This document shows, piece after piece, positions 8,073 to 15,722 of a DNA stretch of 64,000 nt (position 1 is the first letter of the stretch; every line of letters begins with the position of its first letter). The notes beneath the pieces are model-generated. The model was not told the DNA's origin and ran no database searches. It saw nothing but the letters and a program-made list of their open reading frames with translations. The position numbers were made by a program, and so were the translations under genes. The stretch lies in assembly GCA_005503165.1 (NCBI GenBank), contig SCNT01000002.1, forward strand, positions 1 to 64,000. The letters are read 5' to 3'. This DNA is from Sphingomonadaceae bacterium 3R27E2-A (GTDB lineage Bacteria > Pseudomonadota > Alphaproteobacteria > Sphingomonadales > Sphingomonadaceae).

Positions 8073-8746
8073 GCGACACGCTCGACCAGCTCCCCACCGG
8101 CCCCGAAGCCGTCCCCGCGCCGCCGCCGGCGAAACATGGCGCGCTCAATTTCGCGATCGATTTCGGGCCCCTGCTGGTCTTCTTCCTCGCCTACAAGCTC
8201 AGTTCGGGCGGCACCGGCGCCTTCGCCGCGACGACCGCGGCGATCAAGGGCACGATCGCCTTCATGGTCGCGATCGTCATCGCGATGGCGGTGTCGAAAT
8301 GGAAGCTGGGCAAGATTTCGCCCATGCTGTGGCTGTCGAGCATCCTCGTCATCGGTTTCGGCGCGCTGACCGTCTATTTCCACGACGAGAGCTTCATCGT
8401 ACTGAAGCCGACGATCATCTATGGCGCCTTTGCCGCGCTGCTGCTCGGCGGCTATTTCGCGGGCAAGCCGATGCTCAAATATCTGCTCCAGTCGGCGCTC
8501 GACGGGATCACCCAGCGCGGCTGGATGCTGCTGTCGCGCAACTGGGGGCTGTTCTTCGCCGCGCTCGGCATCGCCAACCATGTCATGTACGAGCTGATCC
8601 AGGCGAAGGCGATGAGCTTCGATTTGTGGCTGACGATCAAGGTGTGGGGCATCACCGCCCTCTCCTTCCTTTTCACGCTCACGCAATTGCCCGTGATGCT
8701 GAAGAACGGGCTCGCGCTGCCCGAGGAGCCCGAAAAAGCGCAATAA
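8069..8746 (+). CDS. yciB: Inner-membrane protein YciB/IspZ (septation protein A family)
   Basis: Member of the YciB/IspZ family of polytopic inner-membrane proteins linked to cell-envelope synthesis and division; the molecular function is unsettled. After a Pro-rich N-terminal stretch of about 25 residues comes the family start LNFAIDFGPLLVFFLAY and four or five further hydrophobic segments. The motif TQRGWMLLSRNWGLFF is characteristic. 225 residues. The start overlaps the ftsY stop, so it is last in the dapF-mtaB-ftsY-yciB run. The TAA stop at 8744-8746 is the first three bases of a dispersed repeat. Confidence 0.9.
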   Translation: MSDTLDQLPTGPEAVPAPPPAKHGALNFAIDFGPLLVFFLAYKLSSGGTGAFAATTAAIKGTIAFMVAIVIAMAVSKWKLGKISPMLWLSSILVIGFGALTVYFHDESFIVLKPTIIYGAFAALLLGGYFAGKPMLKYLLQSALDGITQRGWMLLSRNWGLFFAALGIANHVMYELIQAKAMSFDLWLTIKVWGITALSFLFTLTQLPVMLKNGLALPEEPEKAQ

Positions 8747-8884
8747 TCCTCCCTGTCGCGCAGCGATGGGGAGGTGGCAGCGCGAAGCGCTGACGGAGGG
8801 GCAATTTGCGCAACGTCGCGGCCCCTCCACCACGCCCTCCGGGCGCGGTCCCCCTCCCCATGGCCTACGGTCACAGGGAGGATT
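8744..8884. repeat. Dispersed palindromic intergenic repeat, copy 3
   Basis: Begins TAATCCTCCCTGTCGCGCAG and ends CAGGGAGGATT, with the inner GGCAGCGCGAAGCGCTGACG hairpin and GGCCCCTCCACCA arm. Its first three bases are the stop codon of yciB. The short remaining gap to the next gene (8885-8979) holds that gene's leader and nothing else I can name. Confidence 0.92.
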
Positions 8885-8979
8885 GATTCAAGCAAGCTTG
8901 AGCAAGCCTCGCGTCGCTGGCATAGCCGTGCCCGGGCACCGGGTCGCGCCGCGCCCCATAACCAGCGAGGGGGACTTTC

Positions 8980-9558
8980 ATGGACAAGTTTTTCGGTAAT
9001 CTGCACGCCGTGCTGGGCGCGGGGCTCGTGCTCGCGATCATCCTGATGCTTGGCCTCAACGGCCAGAATTTCGAGGACGGCATCGCCGCGGGCAATGCGA
9101 TCATGCGCTGGCTGCACACCTTCTTCGGGGTGCTGTGGATCGGGCTGCTCTATTATTTCAACTTCGTCCAGATCCCGACGATGCCCAAGATCCCGGCCGA
9201 GCTGAAGCCCGGCGTGTCGAAGCATATCGCGCCCGCCGCGCTCTTCTGGTTCCGCTGGGCCGCGGCGCTGACCGTCCTGCTGGGTCTCGGCATCGCCTTC
9301 CACGCCAAATATGCGGTCCCCGCGCTCGGGCTGCAGGACCCGTACAAGCTGATCGGCGTCGGCATGTGGCTGGGGCTGATCATGGCGTTCAACGTCTGGT
9401 TCGTGATCTGGCCGAACCAGAAGAAGGCGCTGGGCATCGTCGAGGCCGACGATGCGACCAAGGCCAAGGCCGCGAAGACCGCGATGATCTTTTCGCGGAC
9501 CAACACCCTGCTGTCGATCCCGATGCTCTATGCGATGGTGAACGCCAACCTGGGTTGA
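8980..9558 (+). CDS. PuuD-like (urate hydroxylase family) membrane protein
   Basis: A 192-residue integral membrane protein with about five hydrophobic segments (near 10-27, 45-62, 84-105, 122-142 and 165-185). The pattern MRWLHTFFGVLWIGLLYYFNF and later FNVWFVIWPNQKKALG matches the membrane domain of the PuuD urate hydroxylase family. Full-length PuuD carries a C-terminal cytochrome c domain that is absent here, and no other purine-catabolism gene is near, so urate oxidation is only a family-level guess. A GAGGGGGAC ribosome-binding site precedes the ATG. It lies alone between two dispersed repeats. Confidence 0.75.
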   Translation: MDKFFGNLHAVLGAGLVLAIILMLGLNGQNFEDGIAAGNAIMRWLHTFFGVLWIGLLYYFNFVQIPTMPKIPAELKPGVSKHIAPAALFWFRWAAALTVLLGLGIAFHAKYAVPALGLQDPYKLIGVGMWLGLIMAFNVWFVIWPNQKKALGIVEADDATKAKAAKTAMIFSRTNTLLSIPMLYAMVNANLG

Positions 9559-9565
9559 TCTGGAC

Positions 9566-9707
9566 AATCCTCCCTGTCGCGAAGCGATGGGGAGGTGGCA
9601 GCGGCGAAGCCGCTGACGGAGGGGCGATGGCACAGCGTCGAAGGACCCCTCCACCATCCGCTTCGCGGACGGTCCCCCTCCCCATGCCTGCGGCACAGGG
9701 AGGATTA
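9566..9707. repeat. Dispersed palindromic intergenic repeat, copy 4
   Basis: Begins AATCCTCCCTGTCGCGAAG and ends CACAGGGAGGATTA, with the inner CGGCGAAGCCGCTGACGG hairpin and a variable core. It exactly fills the space between two convergent genes, the PuuD-like protein and the gamma carbonic anhydrase, ending one base before the stop codon of the latter. Confidence 0.92.
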
Positions 9708-9708
9708 T

Positions 9709-10257
9709 TCATCCCTCCACCGCCGCCTTGTGCATCCGCCCGTTGAGCACATAATGCGCGACGCCGGCCTGCATGCCCGCGGCCTGCTCGTCGCCGATCT
9801 CGCGCACGCGGCGCGCGGGCGATCCCGCCCAGAGCTCGCGGCTGGGGATTTCCTTATTCTCGGTGAGCAGGGCCCCCGCGGCGAGCATCGCGTCGCTGCC
9901 GATGCGGCAGCCGTTCATGACCGTCGCCTTCAGCCCCACGAACGCCCGGTCGGCGAGCGTGCAGCCATGCACCATCGCGAGATGGCCGATCAGCACGTCC
10001 TCGCCGATGATCGTCGGATAGCCTTCGGGGCGGTGCGGCATCGGGCCGTCGCAATGGACGATGCTGCCGTCCTGGATGTTCGACCTTGCGCCGACGACGA
10101 TATGGCTGACGTCGGCGCGCAGCACGCAATTGTACCAGATGCTGACGTCGGGCCCGATGCGCACGTCGCCGATGATGCGGCAGCCCGGCGCGATGAAGGC
10201 GCTGGGGTCGATCTGCGGCGTCTTGCCGTTCACGGTAACGATGCTGATGTCGCTCAT
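9709..10257 (-). CDS. Gamma-class carbonic anhydrase family protein
   Basis: Left-handed beta-helix protein of the gamma carbonic anhydrase/YrdA family. The 182 residues show hexapeptide repeats (for example IIGDVRIGPDVSIW, VVGARSNIQDGSIV). The three metal-ligand histidines are present, in IVHCDG, LIGHLAMVHGC (two). Family members are zinc or iron trimers, and many have weak or undetected anhydrase activity. The start overlaps by four bases the stop of the MFS/spermidine-synthase gene upstream, so the two are translationally coupled in the hemB-led minus-strand operon. Confidence 0.9.
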   Translation of the reverse strand: MSDISIVTVNGKTPQIDPSAFIAPGCRIIGDVRIGPDVSIWYNCVLRADVSHIVVGARSNIQDGSIVHCDGPMPHRPEGYPTIIGEDVLIGHLAMVHGCTLADRAFVGLKATVMNGCRIGSDAMLAAGALLTENKEIPSRELWAGSPARRVREIGDEQAAGMQAGVAHYVLNGRMHKAAVEG

Positions 10258-12497
10258 TCCTCGCGACCTCCGATGATGTTTTTCCAGATCAGGATCGGCA
10301 GCGTCGAGGCATAGTCGTCGGTCCAGCGCGAAAATCCGTCGCGGCCGGCGAGCGGCACCCAGACGCCGTCGTCATACGCCTTTTCGCGCGGCTGGACGCC
10401 CCCGGTCAACCGCTGCATGCGCTGCGGCGTCGCGGTGAGCGCGACCCAGTTCGAGCCGGTGAGCCCCCCCGCCTCGCCGCCGGTCGCGGGGTCCATGCGG
10501 ATCGCCGCCTGCCAGCCGCGCGCCTTCGCCTCGGCCGCGAGCACGGGCTCGAGGGCGAAGAAGCGGTTCGAGATGTGGACGAGCAATATGCCGTCGGGCT
10601 TGAGCGCGCGGGCATAGACGCCGAACGCTTCGGCGGTCAGCAGGTGCAGCGGGATCGCGTCCGACGAGAAGGCGTCGATGACGAGGATGTCGAAGCGGCC
10701 CGGCGGCTGTTCGGCGAGCTGGAGCCGCGCGTCGCCGATGACGATCGGCGCGTCGGGCGCGCAGTCGGGGATGAAGGTGAATTTGGACGGGTCGCGCGCG
10801 ATCGCGACCATCGCGGGATCGATTTCGAAGATCGTCCACGCCTGGCCGGGCTTGCGGTAACAGGCGAGCGTGCCGGTGCCGAGCCCGACGATGCCGATCG
10901 ACGCATTCGGCCCCGCGAGCAGGTCGGCCTTGTCGAGCGTCAGCCCGACCCCCGACTGGAAGCCATAATAGGTGGTCGGGCGCCGCTGCTGCCCCGGCGC
11001 CGTCAGCTGCAGCCCGTGCAGCGTCGTGCCGTGCGCGAGGCGGCGTTCCTGGCGCGCGGCGTCGTCGGTGATCGTATAGACCCCGAAATAGCTGCGCACG
11101 CGCATGCCATCGGTGCCCTTTTGCAGCGTATCCACCCCGCCGACCCCGAGCATCAGCAGCGCCAGCGCGGCGACATAGGCCCAGCGCCAGGCGACGACGA
11201 GCAGCCCGACGAACAGGATCAGCCCCGCCCAGACGCCGTTCATGCCCTGGAAGGTGCCGTCCCACCCGCCGACGAGTTTCCAGCAGGCGAACCCCGCCAC
11301 GGCGAGCATGGCGATCACATAAGGCACGGGGTTCCTGACCTTCAGCCACTCGTTCCACGGCAGGAAGGGCGGCAGCGGGAGCAGCGCCGCGGCGGCGAGC
11401 ACGAGGATCGGATGCTCGTAGACCCAGTCGAACAGCAGCGGCGCGAACAGCGCCGCGAACAGCCCGCCGACGACGCCGCCCGCCGACATGACGAGATAGA
11501 AGAGCGTCAGATGCTGCGGCGCGGGGCGCAGATGGTGGAGATAGTCGTGCAGCGCGGTGGCGACGATGAACAGCATGACGAGGCTCATCAGCGCGACGAG
11601 CATCGAGCCGCCGCCGGTGCTGAGCAGCGACTGTCCCCCCGCGATCAGCAGCACCGCCGGGGCGAGCACGCGAAAGGTCTGCTTGATCGCTTCGGCGTTC
11701 GAAAAGGCGACGACGAAACTCAGGAGGTAGAGGCCGAGCGGCAGCACCCAGAGCAAGGGCATGGCGACGATGTCGGTGGTGAGGTGCGTCGTCGTCGACA
11801 GCATCAGCCCCGACGGCACCGCGGCGATGAGCAGCCAGTGGAGCTGGCGCCGCAGGGTCGGGCGCGGTTCGTCGGCGACCGGCGCGCCGTCGGCCGGCGC
11901 GGCGTGGCTGCGCCAGCGCGCCGCCGCGGCCGCGGCGGCCAGCGCGACGAGCAGCGCGTAGCCCGCGGCCCAGCCCCAGCTTTGCGCGGCGAGCGGCAGA
12001 TTGGGTTCGACGAGCGCGGGATAGGAGATCAGCCCCGCAAAGCTGCCGAGGTTCGAGGCGGCGTAGAGATAATAGGGATCGCCCGCGCGGGCATCGGCGG
12101 CGAACCAGCGCTGCATCAGCGGCGCCTGCGCCGAGACGACGAAGAATACGGGGCCGATCGATGCGAGCAGGAGCAGCGGCACCCACAATGCCTCCTGCCC
12201 CGGGCCGGGCGGCGCGATCTGCGCGATGCCGATCGGGAGCCACAAGGCGGCGACCAGAAAGAGCGCGAGGTGGATCACCGCCTGCCGCCGGACCTGGAAA
12301 CGGCCGAGCCAGTGCGCATAGGCGTAGCCGCCGAGCAGCAGCGCCTGATAGACGAGCATCGCGCTGTTCCACACCGCGGGCGCGCCGCCCAATTTGGGCA
12401 GCACCATGCGCGCGACCATCGGCTGGATCTGGAAGAGCAGGAAGCTGCCAACCAGGATGGTCAGCACGAAGAGCCAGCGCCGCGGTGTTGCCGTCAT
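10254..12497 (-). CDS. Fused MFS transporter/spermidine synthase-like protein
   Basis: A 747-residue protein with a polytopic N-terminal half and a soluble Rossmann methyltransferase-like half. The chosen ATG at 12497 gives MTATPRRWLFVLTILVGS, a first membrane helix. About 12-14 hydrophobic segments occupy residues 8 to about 430. The C-terminal domain has IGIVGLGTGTLA, EIDPAMVAIA, VIGDARL and IDAFSSDAIPLHLLT, matching aminopropyltransferase folds. Whether it makes polyamines is unknown: the family is widespread and mostly uncharacterised. It lies 47 bases downstream of hemB and overlaps the carbonic anhydrase start. Confidence 0.88.
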   Translation of the reverse strand: MTATPRRWLFVLTILVGSFLLFQIQPMVARMVLPKLGGAPAVWNSAMLVYQALLLGGYAYAHWLGRFQVRRQAVIHLALFLVAALWLPIGIAQIAPPGPGQEALWVPLLLLASIGPVFFVVSAQAPLMQRWFAADARAGDPYYLYAASNLGSFAGLISYPALVEPNLPLAAQSWGWAAGYALLVALAAAAAAARWRSHAAPADGAPVADEPRPTLRRQLHWLLIAAVPSGLMLSTTTHLTTDIVAMPLLWVLPLGLYLLSFVVAFSNAEAIKQTFRVLAPAVLLIAGGQSLLSTGGGSMLVALMSLVMLFIVATALHDYLHHLRPAPQHLTLFYLVMSAGGVVGGLFAALFAPLLFDWVYEHPILVLAAAALLPLPPFLPWNEWLKVRNPVPYVIAMLAVAGFACWKLVGGWDGTFQGMNGVWAGLILFVGLLVVAWRWAYVAALALLMLGVGGVDTLQKGTDGMRVRSYFGVYTITDDAARQERRLAHGTTLHGLQLTAPGQQRRPTTYYGFQSGVGLTLDKADLLAGPNASIGIVGLGTGTLACYRKPGQAWTIFEIDPAMVAIARDPSKFTFIPDCAPDAPIVIGDARLQLAEQPPGRFDILVIDAFSSDAIPLHLLTAEAFGVYARALKPDGILLVHISNRFFALEPVLAAEAKARGWQAAIRMDPATGGEAGGLTGSNWVALTATPQRMQRLTGGVQPREKAYDDGVWVPLAGRDGFSRWTDDYASTLPILIWKNIIGGREE

Positions 12498-12544
12498 TTT
12501 CGTGTCGGTCCCTTTTTCAGACGGAGAGGTTATGGCGTAGAGGT

Positions 12545-13543
12545 TCAGGCGGAGAGCAGGCGCGCCGCGTGGAGCGCGTGATAGGTGAGGATGCCCGACG
12601 CGCCGGCGCGGCGAAAGGCCAGCAGGGTTTCGAGAACGAGCGCGTCGCGGTCGCCCGCGCCCGCCGCCGCCGCGGCCTCGATCATCGCATATTCGCCCGA
12701 CACCTGATAGGCGAAGACGGGGACCTCGAACGCCGCCTTCACGCGCGCGACGATGTCGAGATACGGCAGGCCCGGCTTGACCATCACGCTGTCGGCGCCC
12801 TCGGCGAGGTCCTGCGCCACCTCGCGCAGCGCCTCTTCGGCGTTGGCGGGATCCATCTGGTAACCCTTCTTGTCGCCCTTCAGCAGCCCGCGCGAGCCGA
12901 CCGCGTCGCGGAAGGGGCCGTAAAAGGCCGAGGCATATTTGGCGGCGTAGCTCATGATCTGGACATGGCCGAAACCCTCGGCCTCGAGCGCCGCGCGGAT
13001 CGCGCCGATACGGCCGTCCATCATGTCGCTGGGCGCGATGATGTCGGCGCCGGCGCGCGCCTGGTTGAGCGCCTGGCCGACGAGCACTTCCACCGTCTCG
13101 TCGTTGAGGACATGGCCGCCAGCGTCGACCAGCCCGTCCTGCCCGTGGCTGGTATAGGGGTCGAGCGCGACGTCGGTGAGCACGCCGATCGCGTCGCCAT
13201 GCGCCGCCTTGATCGCGCGCACCGCGCGGCACATCAGATTTTCGGGATTGAGCGCCTCGGCGCCGTCCTCGCTGCGGCGGTCGGCCTCGGTGTAGGGAAA
13301 GAGCGCGATGCACGGGATGCCCGCGGCGACCGCTTCCGCCGCCCGCGCGACGATCAGGTCGACCGACCAGCGCGACACGCCGGGCAGGCTGGCGATCGGC
13401 TCTTGGGCGCCCTCGCCGGCGCAGACGAAAAGCGGCCAGATGAGGTTCGCAGGGGTGAGCTGGGTCTCGCGCACCATCGCGCGGCTCCACGCGGTGCGGC
13501 GGGTGCGGCGCAGGCGCAGCTCGGGAAAGGCGGCGTGGGTCAT
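12545..13543 (-). CDS. hemB: Porphobilinogen synthase (delta-aminolevulinic acid dehydratase)
   Basis: Condenses two 5-aminolevulinate molecules to porphobilinogen in haem synthesis. The 332 residues include SYAAKYASAFYGPFRDAVG with one active-site lysine and MVKPGLPYLD with the Schiff-base lysine. The metal-site loop reads DVALDPYTSHGQDG; zinc enzymes have Cys at three of these positions (DVCLCPYTSHGHCG type), so this is the aspartate-rich, magnesium-type alphaproteobacterial form. It is the first gene of a minus-strand run with the MFS/spermidine-synthase and carbonic-anhydrase genes. Confidence 0.95.
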   Translation of the reverse strand: MTHAAFPELRLRRTRRTAWSRAMVRETQLTPANLIWPLFVCAGEGAQEPIASLPGVSRWSVDLIVARAAEAVAAGIPCIALFPYTEADRRSEDGAEALNPENLMCRAVRAIKAAHGDAIGVLTDVALDPYTSHGQDGLVDAGGHVLNDETVEVLVGQALNQARAGADIIAPSDMMDGRIGAIRAALEAEGFGHVQIMSYAAKYASAFYGPFRDAVGSRGLLKGDKKGYQMDPANAEEALREVAQDLAEGADSVMVKPGLPYLDIVARVKAAFEVPVFAYQVSGEYAMIEAAAAAGAGDRDALVLETLLAFRRAGASGILTYHALHAARLLSA

Positions 13544-13593
13544 GCCGCGTGCATAGCGGGGTGGGGGCAGAGGGCAAATGGATATTGGAGCAA

Positions 13594-13754
13594 CCCTCCC
13601 CCCCCCCGCAGGCGGGAGGGGCAGTGAGGCTCGGCAGCTTGCTGCCTAGCCGCAACGGGGTGGGCAATGCGGCGCGGGCGTGTAGGCCCACCCCGCTGCG
13701 ACTAACGCGCAAGCGCGTAAGTCTCGCTGCCCCTCCCGCTTGCGGGAGGGGTGA
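13594..13754. repeat. Second-family inverted repeat with G/C-run ends
   Basis: The element is bounded by CCCTCCC...GCAGGCGGGAGGG on the left and CCCCTCCCGCTTGCGGGAGG on the right. It contains the small hairpin GGCAGCTTGCTGCC, an ACGCGCAAGCGCGT hairpin, and a longer pairing between AACGGGGTGGGC and GCCCACCCCGCT. It fills most of the space between hemB and the end of the M23 peptidase gene. GGCAGCTTGCTGCC also occurs in the element at 25939-26108, so both belong to one second repeat family. A run of ten C at 13598-13607 is length-uncertain. Confidence 0.75.
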
Positions 13755-13759
13755 GTTTC

Positions 13760-15358
13760 CTAGATCCCGCCGCCCACGCGCTTCGAGGCGACATCGGCGA
13801 GGCTGCCGAGCTTCGGCCCTTCGGCCGCTTTCGCCGCCACCGGGGTCAGCGCCGCGCCCGGCGTCACCGCCGTCAGCTGGCGGATGCGCGCGCGGAAGTC
13901 GGCGAGCGCCTTGCCCTCGAGCCGCGCGCGGGTGACGAAGCTGACCGACGCGGGGTTCACCGCCTGGCCGTTGCGATAGACTTCGAAATGGAGGTGCGGG
14001 CCGGTCGAGAGGCCGGTCGAGCCGATATAGCCGATCAGCTGGCCGCGACCCACGCGCTGGCCGGGGCGCACCGCGATGCGGCTCATATGGCCATAGCCGG
14101 TGCCCATGCCGCCGCCGTGGCTCAATTTCACGAAATTGCCGTAGCCGCCGTGGCGCCCGGCGATCGTTACCACCCCGTCGGTCACCGCATAGATCGGCGC
14201 GCCGTAACCGCCGCCGTAATCCACGCCGCTGTGCATCCGCTTGTAGCCGAGGATGGGGTGGCGGCGGAGGCCATAGCCCGAGGTCTGGCGGCCGTTTGTC
14301 GGGCGCACCATGCCGCCGCTGGTCTCGCCCGCGCCCGACGCCTCGAACCATTGGAGGCGCCCGTCGACGGTCCATTCGATCATCGACAGCCTTTGCTTGC
14401 CGTTCCGCACGAGCCCTGCGTAGAGCAATTTTCCGACCTCGGTTTCGCCGGTCTCGGCGCGGCGATAGTCGACGATGATGTCATATTCGTCGCCGGCGCG
14501 GATCTCGCTGCCGACCGAAATCTGCTTGCCGATGACGCGGAGATACGCCTGCACCGCCTCGGCGGGGGCGCCCGCGGCGCGCGCCGAGCGATAGAGGCTG
14601 TCGCCGACCCGCCCGCGGATACGCAGCGGGGTGGCGTCGACCGCGATCGGGATGCGGCGCATCACGAGCTGGCCGTTCATCCGCTCCATCTCGATGCGCA
14701 GGTCGAAGCGTGCGCGCATCGCGAGCGCGTCGACCGGGCGCGGCATGGTGCGCGCGGCGCGGCGGCCGAGGATCAGGTCGATGCGCGTGCCCGGCGCGAT
14801 ATCGGCGAGCGGCACGGCGGACGACACCTGGCGCGCGAGCGCCTGTGCATCGGCGCTGCCGACGCCCGAGCGTTCGAGCAGGCGCGCGAAGCTGTCGCCG
14901 CTGCCCAAGGTGGCGGTGAGTTCGATCTGCGGGCGTTCGGGGGTCTGCGTCAGCGGGCGCACCGCGTCGGTCGCCGCCATGTGGCGCCCGGTGTCGCCGC
15001 CCAATGCCAGCGGCACGATCATCTGCGCGCGCGCCTCGTTGAAGTCGGCGGTGTCGAGCGCCGGCGCGCCGCCCGCGACGAAGGGCTGCACCCCGGGGAA
15101 GGTCGCGATCGCGCCGCCGCAGAGCAGGGTCAGCGTCGCGAGCCCGCGCCACCAGACCGCCGAGCCGATATTGTCGCCGAGGTCGGGGACGAGGTCGAGC
15201 GTCGCCAGCCGGTCGCGCAGCGCCTCATGCCATTTGAGCTCGGGAAGCGGGTCGGCGGCGCCATAACGCCCGAAGGGAATCGCCTGCGTCATCGACAGCG
15301 CGGCCGCGTTGCCGGTCATGCCCGCAATGGGTTCGTGACGCTGGAACAAAGACTGCAA
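13760..15358 (-). CDS. M23-family (LytM) peptidoglycan endopeptidase
   Basis: Zinc endopeptidase predicted to cut peptidoglycan cross-bridges in the periplasm. One membrane anchor lies near residues 70-90 (WRGLATLTLLCGGAIATF). A long middle region includes a LysM-like or OapA-like stretch. The C-terminal LytM domain has RMHSGVDYGGGYGAPIYAV and STGLSTGPHLHFEVYRNG, giving the HxxxD and HxH metal ligands. The TTG at 15358 was chosen (532 residues) because it has a GGGCGGGG upstream; an ATG at 15319 is the main alternative, and upstream codons lie in repeat-derived sequence. The catalytic domain is not in doubt. Confidence 0.88.
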   Translation of the reverse strand: MQSLFQRHEPIAGMTGNAAALSMTQAIPFGRYGAADPLPELKWHEALRDRLATLDLVPDLGDNIGSAVWWRGLATLTLLCGGAIATFPGVQPFVAGGAPALDTADFNEARAQMIVPLALGGDTGRHMAATDAVRPLTQTPERPQIELTATLGSGDSFARLLERSGVGSADAQALARQVSSAVPLADIAPGTRIDLILGRRAARTMPRPVDALAMRARFDLRIEMERMNGQLVMRRIPIAVDATPLRIRGRVGDSLYRSARAAGAPAEAVQAYLRVIGKQISVGSEIRAGDEYDIIVDYRRAETGETEVGKLLYAGLVRNGKQRLSMIEWTVDGRLQWFEASGAGETSGGMVRPTNGRQTSGYGLRRHPILGYKRMHSGVDYGGGYGAPIYAVTDGVVTIAGRHGGYGNFVKLSHGGGMGTGYGHMSRIAVRPGQRVGRGQLIGYIGSTGLSTGPHLHFEVYRNGQAVNPASVSFVTRARLEGKALADFRARIRQLTAVTPGAALTPVAAKAAEGPKLGSLADVASKRVGGGI

Positions 15359-15518
15359 CCCCCGCCCGGTCGCCCGCGGCACCTCCCGTGCCCGGCCGCC
15401 GAAGATGTTTCCGACCGCCCGTCTGTAAAGAAAGACCGTTAAAGTCAATTTAATGCCCGATGTCCCGGCGAGGCTTGCGGCGAGCCGTGGCGGAGGCGGG
15501 ATTGGCCGCTTCCTTAAC

Positions 15519-15656
15519 AATCCTCCCCACGCGTGGGGAGGTGGCAGCGCGAAGCGCTGACGGAGGGGGCTGGCATCATGAAGCTGCGTTGCGGAAGGAT
15601 GCGAACCCCCTCCACCACCCTGCGGGCGGTCCCCCTCCCCGCAAGCGGGGAGGATT
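15519..15656. repeat. Dispersed palindromic intergenic repeat, copy 5 (variant ends)
   Basis: Begins AATCCTCCCCACGCGTGGGG and ends CCCGCAAGCGGGGAGGATT, so the end hairpins differ from other copies. The inner GGCAGCGCGAAGCGCTGACG hairpin and CCCCCTCCACCACC arm are shared. It sits in the 364-base gap between the divergent M23 peptidase and helicase genes. The remaining 15359-15518 and 15657-15722 should contain both promoters; I see no convincing pair. Confidence 0.88.
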
Positions 15657-15722
15657 TCTTCTACCGTCCGTCGATCCCCTGTTGCACCGCAGCGCGGCGC
15701 ATGCCAGCTTGGACCCAAGAAA

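Noticed and set aside
8774..9046. Open frames that begin inside dispersed repeats
   Set aside because: The repeats give several ATGs and no stops, so gene finders may call them. Their products (SRPLHHALRA and similar) change with repeat orientation and have no coding signal.
10575..12581. Plus-strand open frame of 668 codons opposite the MFS/spermidine-synthase gene
   Set aside because: Product is a Arg/Gln/Glu-rich shadow with no recognisable domain. The minus-strand frame has membrane segments and a nucleotide-binding motif.
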